Positions 25,097-35,340 of a stretch of 64,000 nt of DNA are shown piece by piece. Origin of the DNA: Erythrobacter aurantius (GTDB lineage Bacteria > Pseudomonadota > Alphaproteobacteria > Sphingomonadales > Sphingomonadaceae). The notes below the pieces were generated by a model. It was not told where the DNA came from. It made no database searches and saw nothing but the letters and a program-made list of their open reading frames with translations. The translations under genes were made by a program, and so were the position numbers. The first letter of the stretch is position 1. Each line of letters begins with the position of its first letter. Location of the stretch: the NCBI RefSeq assembly GCF_023823125.1, contig NZ_CP090949.1, forward strand, positions 1,574,001 to 1,638,000, read 5' to 3'.

Positions 25097-27307
25097 ATGT
25101 CACACCGCATCACCACCGCCCGCCGTTTCTGGGCCACCACCACCATCTTCACCGCTGCCGCCATCGGCTTTGCCGCCCCTGCCGCCGCTCAGGACGCCGA
25201 AGAAGGCGCGAGCGAAGGCCAGCTCGGCTCGATCATCGTCACCGCCAACCGGCGCGAGGAAAACCTGCAGGACGTCGCCGTTTCGGCTGACGTGCTGGAT
25301 CAGGGCCGCATCGACAACATCTTCGCGGCTGCCGCCGACACTACGGCGCTGGCAGGTTCGGTCCCCGGCCTGAACGTTGAAAGCTCGAATGGCCGTGTCG
25401 CTCCGCGTTTCTACATCCGCGGTCTTGGCAACACCGATTTCGATCTCGCCGCATCGCAGCCGGTTTCCGTCATCATGGATGACATCGTGCTCGAAAACGT
25501 GACGCTTAAGAGCTTCCCGATCTTCGACGTTCAGCGCATCGAAGTGCTGCGCGGCCCGCAGGGCACGCTGTTCGGCCGCAACACGCCTGCCGGCATCGTC
25601 AAGATCGACACGGTAAAGCCCGACACCAATGAAACCGACGTGCACGCCGGCCTTTCGTTCGGTTCGTTCGATACCATCTCGTTCACCGGCGCCGTCGGTG
25701 CGCCGATCGTCGAGGATGTTCTGGCATTCCGCGTTTCGACCCAGCTTCAGCGTCGCAGCGACTGGATCAGCAATGATTTCACCGGCGAAGAAAACGTCAT
25801 GGGCGGCTACACCGATTTCGCCGCTCGCGGCCAGTTGCTGTTCACGCCGGGCGATGCATTCAGCGCGCTGGCACAGGTCCAGTTCCGCGACCTCAACGGC
25901 AGCTCGACCTTCTTCCGCGCCAATGCGGTCGCAGCGGGCGACAACGATCTGGTGCCCGGTTTCGACCGTGAAACCGTTTCCTACGATGGCGGTGGCGGCA
26001 ACAATGCCGATTACCAGCAGTGGGGCGCGACGCTCAACATGAGCTACGATTTCGGCGGCGTCACGCTGACTTCGATCACCGGCTATTACGAGAGCGAAGG
26101 CTCCAGCCGCGGCGATGTCGATGGCGGCAACCTGGTGACGGGTCCGGGCTTCATCCCGTTCCCGGCCGACACGCAGGATTCGATCGATCTCAAGCAGTAC
26201 ACGCAGGAAGTGCGCCTCGCCTCGAATGGCGATGGTGCGCTCTCGTGGCAGGTCGGCGCGTTCTATTTCGACAGCGATTTCGACGTGACCACGGTCGGCT
26301 TTACCTTCCCGCCGCCTGTCACCGTCAACCACACCAACGAAGCCTGGGCGGTGTTCGGCCAGCTGACCTATGAGCTGACCGACATGCTGCGCGTCACCGG
26401 CGGCCTGCGCTACACCGACGACGAGAAGGACTTCTTCGTGCGTTCGGGTGCCGCGCCTCAGCCGGTTTCGGTGCAGGACGACAACATCGACTGGGACATC
26501 AGCCTGTTCGCCGATGTCAGCGATGACACCAGCGTCTATGGCCGCGTCGCGAACGCTTTCCGCGCGCCGACCATTCAGGGCCGTGACGTTGCCTTCTTCG
26601 CCGCGCCCAGCGTCGCGCAGTCGGAAAACATCACCAGCTACGAAGTTGGCTTCAAGAGCGAGCTGGCCGATCGCACGATCCGTCTAAACGGCGCGGTGTT
26701 CTACTACACGGTGGAAGATCCGCAGTTCACCGCTGTCGGCGGCGCGGGCAACCTCGTCCAGCTGATCAACGCCAACGAAGGCGAAGCCTGGGGCTTCGAA
26801 CTCGACACCGCGTTCCAGATCACGCCGGAATTCCAGGTCACTCTGGGCGTTGCTTACAACGACACGCAGATCAACGACGATACGCTGGCCGTGGGCATCT
26901 GCGCGCAATGCACCGTCACCGATCCGACGACCGTGATCGGCGGATCGACCCGCGCACTGGTGGACGGCAACCCGTTCCCCAACGCGCCGAAATGGAGTGG
27001 GGATTTCACCGCGAGCTACACCATCCCGGTTGGCGCGCGTGACGAATTCTTCATCTTCACCGACTGGACCTATCTCGGCCAGACCAACTTCTTCCTTTAC
27101 GAGAGCCTCGAGTTCAACGCTGACAGCCGTATCGAAGGCGGTCTGCGTGTGGGCTATCGTGGGAATGACGGTGAGTACGAAGTGTCGTTGTTTGCTCGCA
27201 ACATCACCGATGAAGTTAACGTGCTTGGCGCGATCGACTTCAACAACAACTCGGTGTTCGTAAACGAACCGCGCGTGGTTGGCGTTGCACTGAATTTCAA
27301 CTACTGA
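25097..27307 (+). CDS. TonB-dependent outer-membrane receptor
   Basis: 736 residues. A signal peptide ends at AAAQ (about residue 31), followed by a TonB-box-like segment and the plug domain (GSIIVTANRREENLQDV, RIEVLRGPQGTLFGRN), then a 22-strand barrel ending in an aromatic residue (GVALNFNY). It imports a substrate with energy from TonB-ExbBD. The family resembles the sphingomonad receptors often used for glycans, terpenoids or siderophores; the ligand is unknown. The ATG at 25097 follows AAGAGGATCCC. A frame-compatible region upstream is open but lacks a signal peptide. A clear terminator follows the stop. Confidence 0.92.
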   Translation: MSHRITTARRFWATTTIFTAAAIGFAAPAAAQDAEEGASEGQLGSIIVTANRREENLQDVAVSADVLDQGRIDNIFAAAADTTALAGSVPGLNVESSNGRVAPRFYIRGLGNTDFDLAASQPVSVIMDDIVLENVTLKSFPIFDVQRIEVLRGPQGTLFGRNTPAGIVKIDTVKPDTNETDVHAGLSFGSFDTISFTGAVGAPIVEDVLAFRVSTQLQRRSDWISNDFTGEENVMGGYTDFAARGQLLFTPGDAFSALAQVQFRDLNGSSTFFRANAVAAGDNDLVPGFDRETVSYDGGGGNNADYQQWGATLNMSYDFGGVTLTSITGYYESEGSSRGDVDGGNLVTGPGFIPFPADTQDSIDLKQYTQEVRLASNGDGALSWQVGAFYFDSDFDVTTVGFTFPPPVTVNHTNEAWAVFGQLTYELTDMLRVTGGLRYTDDEKDFFVRSGAAPQPVSVQDDNIDWDISLFADVSDDTSVYGRVANAFRAPTIQGRDVAFFAAPSVAQSENITSYEVGFKSELADRTIRLNGAVFYYTVEDPQFTAVGGAGNLVQLINANEGEAWGFELDTAFQITPEFQVTLGVAYNDTQINDDTLAVGICAQCTVTDPTTVIGGSTRALVDGNPFPNAPKWSGDFTASYTIPVGARDEFFIFTDWTYLGQTNFFLYESLEFNADSRIEGGLRVGYRGNDGEYEVSLFARNITDEVNVLGAIDFNNNSVFVNEPRVVGVALNFNY

Positions 27308-27348
27308 GGAAATTCGGGGACCGGAGGATAACCGGGACTGAACAATCT

Positions 27349-27380
27349 AAGGGCCGACGGGAGGCGACCTGTCGGCCCTT
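27349..27380 (+). terminator. Rho-independent terminator after TonB receptor
   Basis: A ten-base stem, AAGGGCCGAC with GTCGGCCCTT, closes a 12-base loop and runs into TCTTATT. It lies between the receptor and the convergent M16 gene, and could also work in the other direction. Confidence 0.85.
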
Positions 27381-27401
27381 TCTTATTGCCAGAAGTGCGG
27401 C

Positions 27402-30272
27402 CTAGCCCTCTTCGGGCAAGACCACGATTTCCACCGCTTCGCCCGGCACGAGATATTGCAGGGCTTCGGCTTGCAATTCCTCTGCTGTGATCGCGCGCAG
27501 CATGTCGGGCGCGACGAACCAGCGTTCGAGCCGGTCTGGCTGGCTTTGCGCGCGGTCGGCAAGGTTCATCCATCCGCCCGGTGACTTGAGCGCATTGTCA
27601 TAGGCTTCGAGCAAGGGCTTGCGCGCGCGTTCCAGCACGTCCGCATCGACCGGGGCGGCCCGCAGATCGGCGATCAGCTTGTCCATCGCGGCGCGGGTCG
27701 CCTCGACTTCGGCGACATCCACCGACGCGCTGAGCATGAAGGTGCCGTACCCACGATAAATCCGGCTCATGCCGCTCGATGCGCGGGGGGAATAGGCCTG
27801 CCCCAATTCTTCGCGCAGGCGATCGGTCAGTTCGAGCTGCACCACGCGCGCCAGCAGGTTGACGCGCATGGTTTCGCCGTGATCGCTGTCATCGGTTGTG
27901 GGCCAGATCAACCGTACCAGCGCCTGATCATCCTCGCCCTGATGGCGCAGCACATGCTGCGTGCGGTCTTTGGTGAAGGTTCGCTGGCGCGCTTCCTCAC
28001 GCGGGAGGAAATCGGCCTCGCGCGGGGGCAGGGCGCCCAGCGTCCCGGCAACCGCGGCTATTGCGGCGTCCTCGTCGAAATCGCCCACCAGAGCCACTTC
28101 GATTGCGCCCTGTTCGAGCCGGTCCGAGATTGCGGCGCGCAATTGATCGAAATCGAGCGCTTCGAATGTCTCGCGCGGTTGCAGGCTGAAGCGCGGATCA
28201 TTGTCGGACAGGATCGCGCCCGCTGCAGTGGAATAGGCGCGGCCCGGCGTCGAATTGAGCGTTTCGAAGAAATTGGCGATGCCGCGGCGGAACTGCTCGA
28301 TCCCCTCCTGCCGGTATCCGGGATCGGTAAGCCCGGCAGTCGCCAGTTGCAGCTGCAATTCCAGATCGCGCGGGGTCGTGCCTCCGATCGCGGTAAAGGC
28401 ATCGCCATTGCTGGCAATGCGCCAGCCGACGCTGCGCCCGGCAAGGATCGTCTGCAATTCGTCGCTGCTGTGCGCGCCGAGCCCACCCGAAGGCATTGTG
28501 CTGACAAGATAGGTCTTGAGCGGATCGTCCACGGTGTTGAGCAGATCGCCACCGTCGAGCGCGATATGGAACACGATCTGGTCCTTGCGGATATCGGTCG
28601 CCTTGAGCGTCAGGCGCACGCCATTGGCAAAGGTGATGTAGCGGAAGCCGAGCCGTTCCTCGTGCGTGTCGGAAACCACCACGCCCGGTTCACCAAAGTC
28701 ACCGTATGCGAATTCGACAGCGCCTGTGTCCTCGGGCGGGGCGATAGGCATCGCCATGCCTTCGGCAAAGGCGGCGCGCAGCGCCTCTTCCCCGCCTTCT
28801 GGCGCGGTGCGGCCCTGAAACCGGATCAGCGGATCGTCGAGCGGCGCAGCATCGGCCTTGAGCGCGGCCAGTATGCGCTCGGGCGTGAAATCCGCCTGCT
28901 TCGCCTCGAACTGGGCCAGTTGGTAGCTTGCTTCTGTCGGGATGCGCTCGCTGCTCACCAGCGCCAAAGCAGCCCCGGCAAGCGCCTGATTGTTGCGCGT
29001 CGCTTCGCCTTCGACCCGGTTTTCAAGGGCGGTGCGGATATTGGCGAGCTGTTCGTTCAGTTCGGCCTGGGTAAAGCCATAGGTCAGCGCCTGATTGAGC
29101 TCGCGCGTCGCCGCCAGAACGCCCTTGCGCCATTCGCCATCCTCGCTCGATATCGAAAGCGTGGTGCTGCGCGCGTCTTCAAAGATGTCGCCGCTGGAGA
29201 AACGGGCGCTGCGGAAGGGTGCTTCTTCACCGCGGGCAAGGCGGGCGAGGCGACGGTTGATGATGCCGTATCCGATGGCACGCAGCGATCCTTCGCGGCG
29301 GTTTGCCTCGGTATCGGGCAGGTCCTGCCACGGGGCGAGCCGATAGAGCGAAACGCTCTCTGACAGGGCGGGATCAAGGTAGATATCCGTCTCCCCGCTG
29401 CGGGTTACATCGACCGGGCCGGTTTCCGGTTCCACCGGGGCAGGGGCGGCCTGCCAGTCGGAAAAGCGCGCGCGCAGGGCGGCTTCCATCACCTCGACAG
29501 GATAGTCCCCGATGATGACCAGCACGGTGTTGGCGGGAGTGTAGGTGCGTTCGTACAGCGCCCTGATCTGCGCGGCGGTGGCGGTTTCCAGCACCTCCAG
29601 CGTGCCGATCGGCAGGCGTTCACGGAATCGTGCGTCTGGCGCGGTGAATTCGAAACTGTCCTCCTGCGCGCGCTGGGCATAGCCGCGCCGGTCGCGCCTT
29701 TCGGCGAGGATCACGCCGCGTTCGCGCTCCACCGCGTCCTCGGCAATGGTCAGCTCGCTTGCGGTCTCCCGCATCAGCATCAGCGCGGTGCCGAGCAGTT
29801 CTTCGTCATTGCGGGGCAGGTTGAGCATGTAGGTGATGGCATCGAAGCCGGTCGAAGCATTGGTGTCCGCACCAAAGGCCAGCCCTTCGCGTTCCAGCAG
29901 TGACACCATCTCGCCTTCGCGAATGTTCTTCGACCCGTTGAACGCCATGTGCTCTAGATAGTGCGACAGCCCGCGTTCGGTGTCGGTTTCGTCTAGCGAT
30001 CCGGAATCGATCCGCATCCGCACCACCGCTGTGCCTTCGGGCGTGGCATTCTGACGCAAGATGTAGCGCATGCCGTTGTCGAGCCGCCCGAACACGAAGC
30101 CGGGATCGACCGGCACGTCGCTGTCTTCGAACACCCAGAGCGGTTCGCTGGACGCCGCTTGTTCGGTCTGCGGGCTTTCCTGCGCGGCGAGGCCCTGTGC
30201 CAGGGCGATGTTGGGGAGGGCGAGCAGCAGGCCGGCGGCAATCGCGGCGGTCGGTCGGAAATGTCTCATCAC
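27402..30272 (-). CDS. M16 family zinc metallopeptidase (pitrilysin-like)
   Basis: 956 residues with a signal peptide (hydrophobic residues about 9-25), so exported, probably periplasmic. The inverted zinc motif HxxEH is HYLEH at residues 104-108, with the distal Glu in the RERGVILAE segment near 180. Two M16 halves follow, giving the duplicated-core length normal for this class; the second half lacks the zinc motif, as usual. These enzymes degrade unfolded peptides. The next gene downstream in reading order is the receptor's terminator region; the DUF3857 gene lies 97 bases upstream in the same direction and may be co-transcribed. Confidence 0.93.
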   Translation of the reverse strand: MMRHFRPTAAIAAGLLLALPNIALAQGLAAQESPQTEQAASSEPLWVFEDSDVPVDPGFVFGRLDNGMRYILRQNATPEGTAVVRMRIDSGSLDETDTERGLSHYLEHMAFNGSKNIREGEMVSLLEREGLAFGADTNASTGFDAITYMLNLPRNDEELLGTALMLMRETASELTIAEDAVERERGVILAERRDRRGYAQRAQEDSFEFTAPDARFRERLPIGTLEVLETATAAQIRALYERTYTPANTVLVIIGDYPVEVMEAALRARFSDWQAAPAPVEPETGPVDVTRSGETDIYLDPALSESVSLYRLAPWQDLPDTEANRREGSLRAIGYGIINRRLARLARGEEAPFRSARFSSGDIFEDARSTTLSISSEDGEWRKGVLAATRELNQALTYGFTQAELNEQLANIRTALENRVEGEATRNNQALAGAALALVSSERIPTEASYQLAQFEAKQADFTPERILAALKADAAPLDDPLIRFQGRTAPEGGEEALRAAFAEGMAMPIAPPEDTGAVEFAYGDFGEPGVVVSDTHEERLGFRYITFANGVRLTLKATDIRKDQIVFHIALDGGDLLNTVDDPLKTYLVSTMPSGGLGAHSSDELQTILAGRSVGWRIASNGDAFTAIGGTTPRDLELQLQLATAGLTDPGYRQEGIEQFRRGIANFFETLNSTPGRAYSTAAGAILSDNDPRFSLQPRETFEALDFDQLRAAISDRLEQGAIEVALVGDFDEDAAIAAVAGTLGALPPREADFLPREEARQRTFTKDRTQHVLRHQGEDDQALVRLIWPTTDDSDHGETMRVNLLARVVQLELTDRLREELGQAYSPRASSGMSRIYRGYGTFMLSASVDVAEVEATRAAMDKLIADLRAAPVDADVLERARKPLLEAYDNALKSPGGWMNLADRAQSQPDRLERWFVAPDMLRAITAEELQAEALQYLVPGEAVEIVVLPEEG

Positions 30273-30369
30273 CGCCTTTGCTGCCCGATGGGGCGGTCAA
30301 TCACAAGAATATTCAGGCATTTCGCCGGGGATCGGGCCGCCATCGTCCAGCGCGATGCGGGTGAAGAGA

Positions 30370-32436
30370 TCACCCAGCCAGAACGTCCGGCGGCAGGCAC
30401 GGGGGGTTTTCGCCCGTCCAGTCGATCTCATAGGTCGCCGGAACTTGCCTCAGCCTGCCATATCGAGTGCCCATGCCGGACGGATCATACGACAGGACAG
30501 CCATCGAATTGTCGAAATTGGCGAGCCTGCCGTTGTCACGCTCTGCCTTTTGCACCGGGATTTCCTGTTGTTCGACACGGCTGCCGCGAACCATGCGCAG
30601 CGTGTGATCATCGCGCAGTTCCATCATGCGATAGAAGTTGCGACCATAGATCAGCGTGTCGATGGTGGAGTTGAACCCCCAGTTCTTAAGGTCGGTCCCG
30701 TCGGGCAGGCGCACTGTCGTCGCATAGCAGGTGTAGATCGGGTTCTGGTAGAACGGGATATCGCCACTTTCGCCATCGCTTCGTTGACGCCGCTCGGGCG
30801 GGTAGAATCCGCCGCCCGGCAGTATCAGATCATAAGCGCCGCTGCCTTCGTCATCCCAATCGACCGGACCTGTGCCGGTGATCGTCAGGATGCTCGCCTG
30901 CGTTCCTTTGTCGAAGCGATAGGCGATGCTTTCGATAGTGTCCCATTCCGCGCTGCCTTCCAGCCGCGAGCGCAGCGCCGCCTCAAGCTGGTTTGCCGGG
31001 ACCCCCGACAATTGCAGATATTGCTGCAATCCCGCGATACCGCGCGCCATCGTGGTGCTGACCCGCCGCGCGGGTGCGTCGAAACCGGCGCGGGCATCGA
31101 TTTCGATCAGGCCCATTTCCTGCGGCAGATCGAACACCCGATCAGGCAGCCGCTCAAGCTCGCTCCCCGCTTCAGTCAGCGGCAGCACCCATTGGTAGGG
31201 CAGGAAAGGATCGGTTCGCCCGTCGATCACCGCAGGCAGCGTCCCGTCGAGGAAGTAGTCCTTTCCGCCAATCTTCGCGCGCACGATGATGTGATCGAAA
31301 TGGCCGGGGTTGGGCAGCTTTGTGTCGAGCCCGTCAGTTGGCACGCTGTTGTTGACGAGCACCCCCTGCGCCTCGATCCCCATTGCGCCCAGCAGCGCCA
31401 GCAGCGCCAGCAGCAGCGCTGTCTTGCCCTTGCAGTCGCCATAGCGGCGGGTCCACGTCTCATCCGCGCTTGCGGGAGTGTAATTGCCGCCATTCAGGCC
31501 GATGTAGATGTAGCGGATCTGTTGCTGAACGAGTTCGAGTGCGGCCTGAGCGCGGTCGAGATCATTGTCATGGCTTTCTGCGATGATCGCGGCCTCTGCT
31601 CGCAAAGGCGAATCCGGCGCGAGCGTCGCGGCGTCGGCATAGAGCGCATGAAAGCGGCCCGACACCGCTTCCCAGTTGTCGAAATCGGAGAATTCGAGAA
31701 TCCGCGTCCAAGAGTATCGCGGCGGGGCGTTGCGCGGGGGAGTAACAATGCCGGGGTTTTCGAAATCGAGCGAGATCGCATTGCCTGTGCGGCTGGCGAC
31801 TTCGACGAAATCCTCGGTCATGCGGACTTGCGGTTCCTGCCCGTCTTCCCACGAAAGCCGGAGCGAGAAGCGGCCCGGAGGCGGCGCATCGCCAAGGAAC
31901 AGCACGCCATGGCTGATGTCGCGCAGCGTGGGATCGTGCAGCGGCACGGTGTAGGCGATTTCCAGATCGTCGCCCACGCGCAGGTCGGGTACCTGCAGCA
32001 CGGCGGTGAGAGTGCCCGTCAGCATCGCCTGTTCAAGCTGGTCTTCGCGCCGGAGAATTTCGAACGAGGTCTGGCCAAGCACGTCGATCTCGCGCGGGCC
32101 GCGCCGGATTTTCAGGCTGTGCACCACCGCGCGGCCCGCTGCCGGGTTCCAGCTGATCGCGATGTTTCCCGCCTGCAGCGCTTGCGGCTGGAGAATGCGG
32201 ATCACCTGGCTCTGGTAGGAATAATGGCCTTCCTGCGTCAGATGCGCGATCGTGTCCTGGCTGCGATAGAACACCAGCCCCTGCACATCCTCGGGAACGG
32301 GCAATGGCTCGGAGGTCGTCACCCATCCGGGTGCCGGCTCGATCGCGATTTCGCTGTTATCGGCAAGCGCCGGTGCCACTGCCGCGAAAGCCACGCTGGC
32401 GGCCATCAGCCGACCGGCGGATCGGATGCGATTCAT
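30370..32436 (-). CDS. DUF3857 / transglutaminase-like exported protein
   Basis: 688 residues with a signal peptide ending near PALA (about residue 25). An N-terminal DUF3857 domain (about 60-230) precedes a transglutaminase-like core whose Cys is in RRYGDCKGKTALLLALL. In this superfamily such cores act as papain-fold hydrolases or cross-linkers; the actual substrate is not known. The ATG at 32436 follows GGGGAGC at good spacing. A frame-compatible codon at 32553 would place 39 polar residues before the signal peptide, so it is rejected. It lies ahead of the M16 gene on the same strand. Confidence 0.88.
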   Translation of the reverse strand: MNRIRSAGRLMAASVAFAAVAPALADNSEIAIEPAPGWVTTSEPLPVPEDVQGLVFYRSQDTIAHLTQEGHYSYQSQVIRILQPQALQAGNIAISWNPAAGRAVVHSLKIRRGPREIDVLGQTSFEILRREDQLEQAMLTGTLTAVLQVPDLRVGDDLEIAYTVPLHDPTLRDISHGVLFLGDAPPPGRFSLRLSWEDGQEPQVRMTEDFVEVASRTGNAISLDFENPGIVTPPRNAPPRYSWTRILEFSDFDNWEAVSGRFHALYADAATLAPDSPLRAEAAIIAESHDNDLDRAQAALELVQQQIRYIYIGLNGGNYTPASADETWTRRYGDCKGKTALLLALLALLGAMGIEAQGVLVNNSVPTDGLDTKLPNPGHFDHIIVRAKIGGKDYFLDGTLPAVIDGRTDPFLPYQWVLPLTEAGSELERLPDRVFDLPQEMGLIEIDARAGFDAPARRVSTTMARGIAGLQQYLQLSGVPANQLEAALRSRLEGSAEWDTIESIAYRFDKGTQASILTITGTGPVDWDDEGSGAYDLILPGGGFYPPERRQRSDGESGDIPFYQNPIYTCYATTVRLPDGTDLKNWGFNSTIDTLIYGRNFYRMMELRDDHTLRMVRGSRVEQQEIPVQKAERDNGRLANFDNSMAVLSYDPSGMGTRYGRLRQVPATYEIDWTGENPPCLPPDVLAG

Positions 32437-32559
32437 TGATGCTCCCCATTGCTGCGGCGACAAACCCGGCCATGGGGCGCGCGTCGCAATCCGGTGCATT
32501 CTTGCACAAACGGCGCGTCGATCAAGCACTTGCAGCGAGCAAACCACCCGCAATCCGCG

Positions 32560-33363
32560 CTATTTCTTGATGGGCGGGGCACCGCGCAGACGCGAGCGGT
32601 GGTGCGACATGTCGAACACTTCGCCCGGGCCGTTATCTTCGCCCTGAAGCAGGCCAAGGCGGCGGGCGACTTCGCGATAGGCCTCTTCCTCGCCACCCAG
32701 ATCGCGGCGGAAACGATCCTTGTCGAGCTTTTCGCCGCTGGCCATGTCCCAAAGGCGGCAGCCATCCGGGCTGATTTCGTCAGCAAGGATCACACGGCTG
32801 TAATCGCCATCGAACAGGCGTCCGAATTCCAGCTTGAAATCAATCAGGCGGATGTCGATCGCGGCGAACATCCCGCACATGAAATCATTGATGCGGATCG
32901 CCATCGACGAAATGTCGTGCATCTCTTCGTGGCTAGCCCAGTTGAAACAGGCGATGTGTTCTTCCGCGATCAGCGGATCGCCCAGTGCATCGTCCTTGAA
33001 ATAATATTCGATCAGCGTGTGCGGCAGCGGTTCGCCTTCTTCGAGGCCCAGCCGCTTGCAAATCGATCCGGCAGCGACATTGCGCACCACGACTTCGATC
33101 GGGATGATTTCGACCTGCCGAATCAACTGCTCGCGCATGTTGAGGCGGCGGATGAAGTGCGTCGGTATGCCGATGTGCGAAAGGCGGGTGAAGACGTGCT
33201 CGCTGATGCGATTGTTGATCACGCCCTTGCCGTTGATGGTGCCTTTCTTTTCCGCGTTGAACGCGGTGGCATCATCCTTGAAATACTGGATCAACGTGCC
33301 CGGTTCAGGACCCTCATAGAGGATCTTGGCCTTGCCTTCGTAAATTTGGCGACGACGGGACAT
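32560..33363 (-). CDS. purC: Phosphoribosylaminoimidazole-succinocarboxamide synthase
   Basis: 267 residues of the single-domain SAICAR synthetase type, joining CAIR and aspartate with ATP in purine synthesis. Family markers are the N-terminal [29 protein letters not shown] for ATP binding, [11 protein letters not shown], and [14 protein letters not shown]. The alphaproteobacterial C-terminal extension is short here. The ATG at 33363 gives [10 protein letters not shown]. It lies 25 bases downstream of the tRNA-Phe gene on the same strand, so read-through from the tRNA promoter is possible. Confidence 0.96.
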   Translation of the reverse strand: MSRRRQIYEGKAKILYEGPEPGTLIQYFKDDATAFNAEKKGTINGKGVINNRISEHVFTRLSHIGIPTHFIRRLNMREQLIRQVEIIPIEVVVRNVAAGSICKRLGLEEGEPLPHTLIEYYFKDDALGDPLIAEEHIACFNWASHEEMHDISSMAIRINDFMCGMFAAIDIRLIDFKLEFGRLFDGDYSRVILADEISPDGCRLWDMASGEKLDKDRFRRDLGGEEEAYREVARRLGLLQGEDNGPGEVFDMSHHRSRLRGAPPIKK

Positions 33364-33388
33364 GCACGAAACCCCCAATTGCAGCGAA

Positions 33389-33463
33389 TGGTGCCCGGGG
33401 GCGGATTTGAACCACCGACACGCGGATTTTCAATCCGCTGCTCTACCCCTGAGCTACCCGGGC
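33389..33463 (-). tRNA. tRNA-Phe (anticodon GAA), CCA encoded
   Basis: Read on the minus strand, a seven-base acceptor stem GCCCGGG pairs with CCCGGGC. The D arm is GCTC/GAGC. The anticodon stem GCGGA/TCCGC closes the loop TTGAAAA, giving anticodon GAA. The T arm is GGTGG-TTCAAAT-CCGCC. A73 is followed by an encoded CCA (33389-33391). All stems pair fully apart from one G-T in the T arm. Confidence 0.96.
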
Positions 33464-33579
33464 ATTCGCTGCGGCGTCGGGGTTATAGCGCAATGCGCTT
33501 GCCCCGGCGAGCAAATGAGAGCGGCCCTATGGCGAAGCTGGGCGGGGTTGGCAAGAGGGGAATCGAAGCTTTTGGACTA

Positions 33580-33771
33580 TTACTGCCGATCCCGGCCATC
33601 ACCCCACTCGTTGGCGGCGATGTCTTCGGGGTTCACCGGCTCTCCGGGCAGGGCGTATCCGTCGCCAAACCACTGCGCGAGATCGCGGTCCTTGCACCGT
33701 TGTGAGCAAAACGGGGTGAAGTCTTCGCTGCGCGGCTTCTTGCAGATGGGGCAGGGGCGTTGCTTTGTCAT
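33580..33771 (-). CDS. yacG: DNA gyrase inhibitor YacG-type zinc protein
   Basis: 63 residues. CPICKKP and FCSQRCKDRDLAQWF form the two CxxC-type zinc knuckles of the YacG family; in E. coli the protein binds GyrB and blocks gyrase. The tail YALPGEPVNPED is also typical. Its ATG overlaps the stop of the RNase E/G gene (ATGA), so it belongs to the infA-maf-RNase transcript. Confidence 0.93.
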   Translation of the reverse strand: MTKQRPCPICKKPRSEDFTPFCSQRCKDRDLAQWFGDGYALPGEPVNPEDIAANEWGDGRDRQ

Positions 33772-34763
33772 CGCGGCACAAGCTGGGCGTGGGGCGCTTC
33801 CAATGCAAGGCCGGGACCGGTTTCAATCCGCACATCGCGGCCCGTCCTGCGGCGCAATTCATCGAGCCATTCGGGCTTGATCTTTGCCTTGAGCGCGGGG
33901 TGGATGGTGAGAAGCGTAATGCCGGGCCCTTCGACCATTTCCGCCCTTCGCAAAGCGAGCCGCGCCGCCGCACCGACCCGGTGGCGGGAAATCCGCTGGA
34001 GCAGCGATGGCTGGCCCATGCGGGCGATAATCTGGACAAAGCCGAATCCGTTCATTGCGGTGCGTTCATGCGACCAATCGGCCAGCAGGATCGCCAGCCT
34101 GTCGTCCACCGCCTTGCGATCCGATTTGTCGAGCGCGGGGAAATCGATGCCGATGTTGCCGCCGATGTTCATCCGCGCAAGCGTACGCGCCAGTACCGGA
34201 AGCCCGTTGAAATATAGGGCTTCGAAATGATCGTTCAGATCGACATCGATCAGCGTCATCGCCGGGGTGTCGGACAGGATCAGCGCGCCGCCCGAAAAGC
34301 TGACATCGCCGCTCCACGCCTCGCTCCACAATTCTTCCCAGCCGCCGTTGTCGGGAAAGCGGCGGACGATCCGCGCTGTGCCGCCATCCGATGCGATCTG
34401 TTCGGCAAGGCTGGGGGCAGGGCGCAAGTCGCCTTCGCTGTAGACCGCCTGTGCCAGCTTCAGCCGACCTCTTTCGGCCAGCGATTCGCGGGTGACTTCG
34501 ACCCGCACTTTCGCGCCTTCGCTGGTGTCGCGCGGCAGGCGGGCAGCGTGGGCAAGCTCGCCATTGGCGAAGCGCACCGTTCCCCGGCGGCGCTGGCCCG
34601 CGTGGGGCTTGAGTTCGATAACTGTCGCATCCTCGACCTGACCGAGGGTGATGCCGCCGGGCCAGTGCAGCCGGCCGGCGACAATCGTGTCGCCATCGAG
34701 CAGGATCGCGCGGCTTTCCCCGATCCCTTCCTCGATCAGCCACTCAGGCGCGCTGTCAGCCAA
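33768..34763 (-). CDS. Short RNase E/G family endoribonuclease
   Basis: 331 residues. It matches the catalytic core of RNase G/E: EWLIEEGIGESRAILLDG at the N-terminus, then TLARMNIGGNIGIDFPALDKSDRK, which carries the acidic residues of the DNase I-like site, and the RTAMNGFGFVQIIARMGQPSL segment. It is shorter than canonical RNase G (about 490), lacks a clear S1 domain and the CxxC zinc link, and resembles the compact alphaproteobacterial version found after maf. The start is inferred to be the TTG at 34763, which overlaps the maf stop by eight bases. Upstream in-frame codons lie inside maf. Confidence 0.82.
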   Translation of the reverse strand: MADSAPEWLIEEGIGESRAILLDGDTIVAGRLHWPGGITLGQVEDATVIELKPHAGQRRRGTVRFANGELAHAARLPRDTSEGAKVRVEVTRESLAERGRLKLAQAVYSEGDLRPAPSLAEQIASDGGTARIVRRFPDNGGWEELWSEAWSGDVSFSGGALILSDTPAMTLIDVDLNDHFEALYFNGLPVLARTLARMNIGGNIGIDFPALDKSDRKAVDDRLAILLADWSHERTAMNGFGFVQIIARMGQPSLLQRISRHRVGAAARLALRRAEMVEGPGITLLTIHPALKAKIKPEWLDELRRRTGRDVRIETGPGLALEAPHAQLVPR

Positions 34764-35328
34764 TGTCGAAACCCGCCGATTTGAGCAGCGCACGCGCTTC
34801 ATACAGCGGCAGGCCCATAACGCCTGAATGGCTGCCCTTGATCCATTGCACCAGCCCTTCGGCCGCGCCCTGGATCGCATATCCGCCCGCCTTGCCTTGC
34901 CATTCGCCGCTGGCGAGATAGGCGGCGATTTCCTCGTCAGAGAGGTTCTTGAAGCGGACGACGTTCTCGTTAAGCCGCTCGCGCACAGTTCCGTCGGGCA
35001 TGCGCAGCACCACGCTGGACATAACCACATGCCGCCGCCCCGAAAGCAGTTTCAGGCAGGCGCGGGCCTCGGCTTCATCTTCGGTCTTTGGCAGGATGCG
35101 GCGTCCAGCGGCGACCACTGTGTCGCCCGCCAGCACAAATCCGGGCGCCTCCACCGCAAGCGCCTTCTCCCGCCCCATGCGCAGGGCATAGTCGCGTGGC
35201 CGCTCGTCCTTCAGCGGGGTTTCGTCGATATCGGCGGGGGTTACCGCATCGGGTTCCAGCCCCAGCCGCGCGAGCAGGTCCCGCCGTCGCGGGCTTGCCG
35301 ATGCCAATGTCAGGTGAAGCGCGCCCAT
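34756..35328 (-). CDS. maf: Maf-like nucleoside triphosphate pyrophosphatase
   Basis: 190 residues. LTLASASPRRRDLLARLG is the N-terminal Maf signature; AGDTVVAAGRRILPKTEDEAEA and GGYAIQGAAEGLVQWIKGSHSGVMGLPL carry the remaining conserved residues. Maf proteins hydrolyse non-canonical or methylated nucleotides to the monophosphate. It starts 12 bases after the infA stop, and its stop codon overlaps the RNase start, indicating translational coupling. Confidence 0.94.
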   Translation of the reverse strand: MGALHLTLASASPRRRDLLARLGLEPDAVTPADIDETPLKDERPRDYALRMGREKALAVEAPGFVLAGDTVVAAGRRILPKTEDEAEARACLKLLSGRRHVVMSSVVLRMPDGTVRERLNENVVRFKNLSDEEIAAYLASGEWQGKAGGYAIQGAAEGLVQWIKGSHSGVMGLPLYEARALLKSAGFDIG

Positions 35329-35340
35329 CAGCGCGTCAGA

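Noticed and set aside
30070..32439. Open plus-strand frame of 789 codons opposite the DUF3857 gene
   Set aside because: It is antisense to a gene with signal peptide and conserved domains; its composition is biased and shows no motif.
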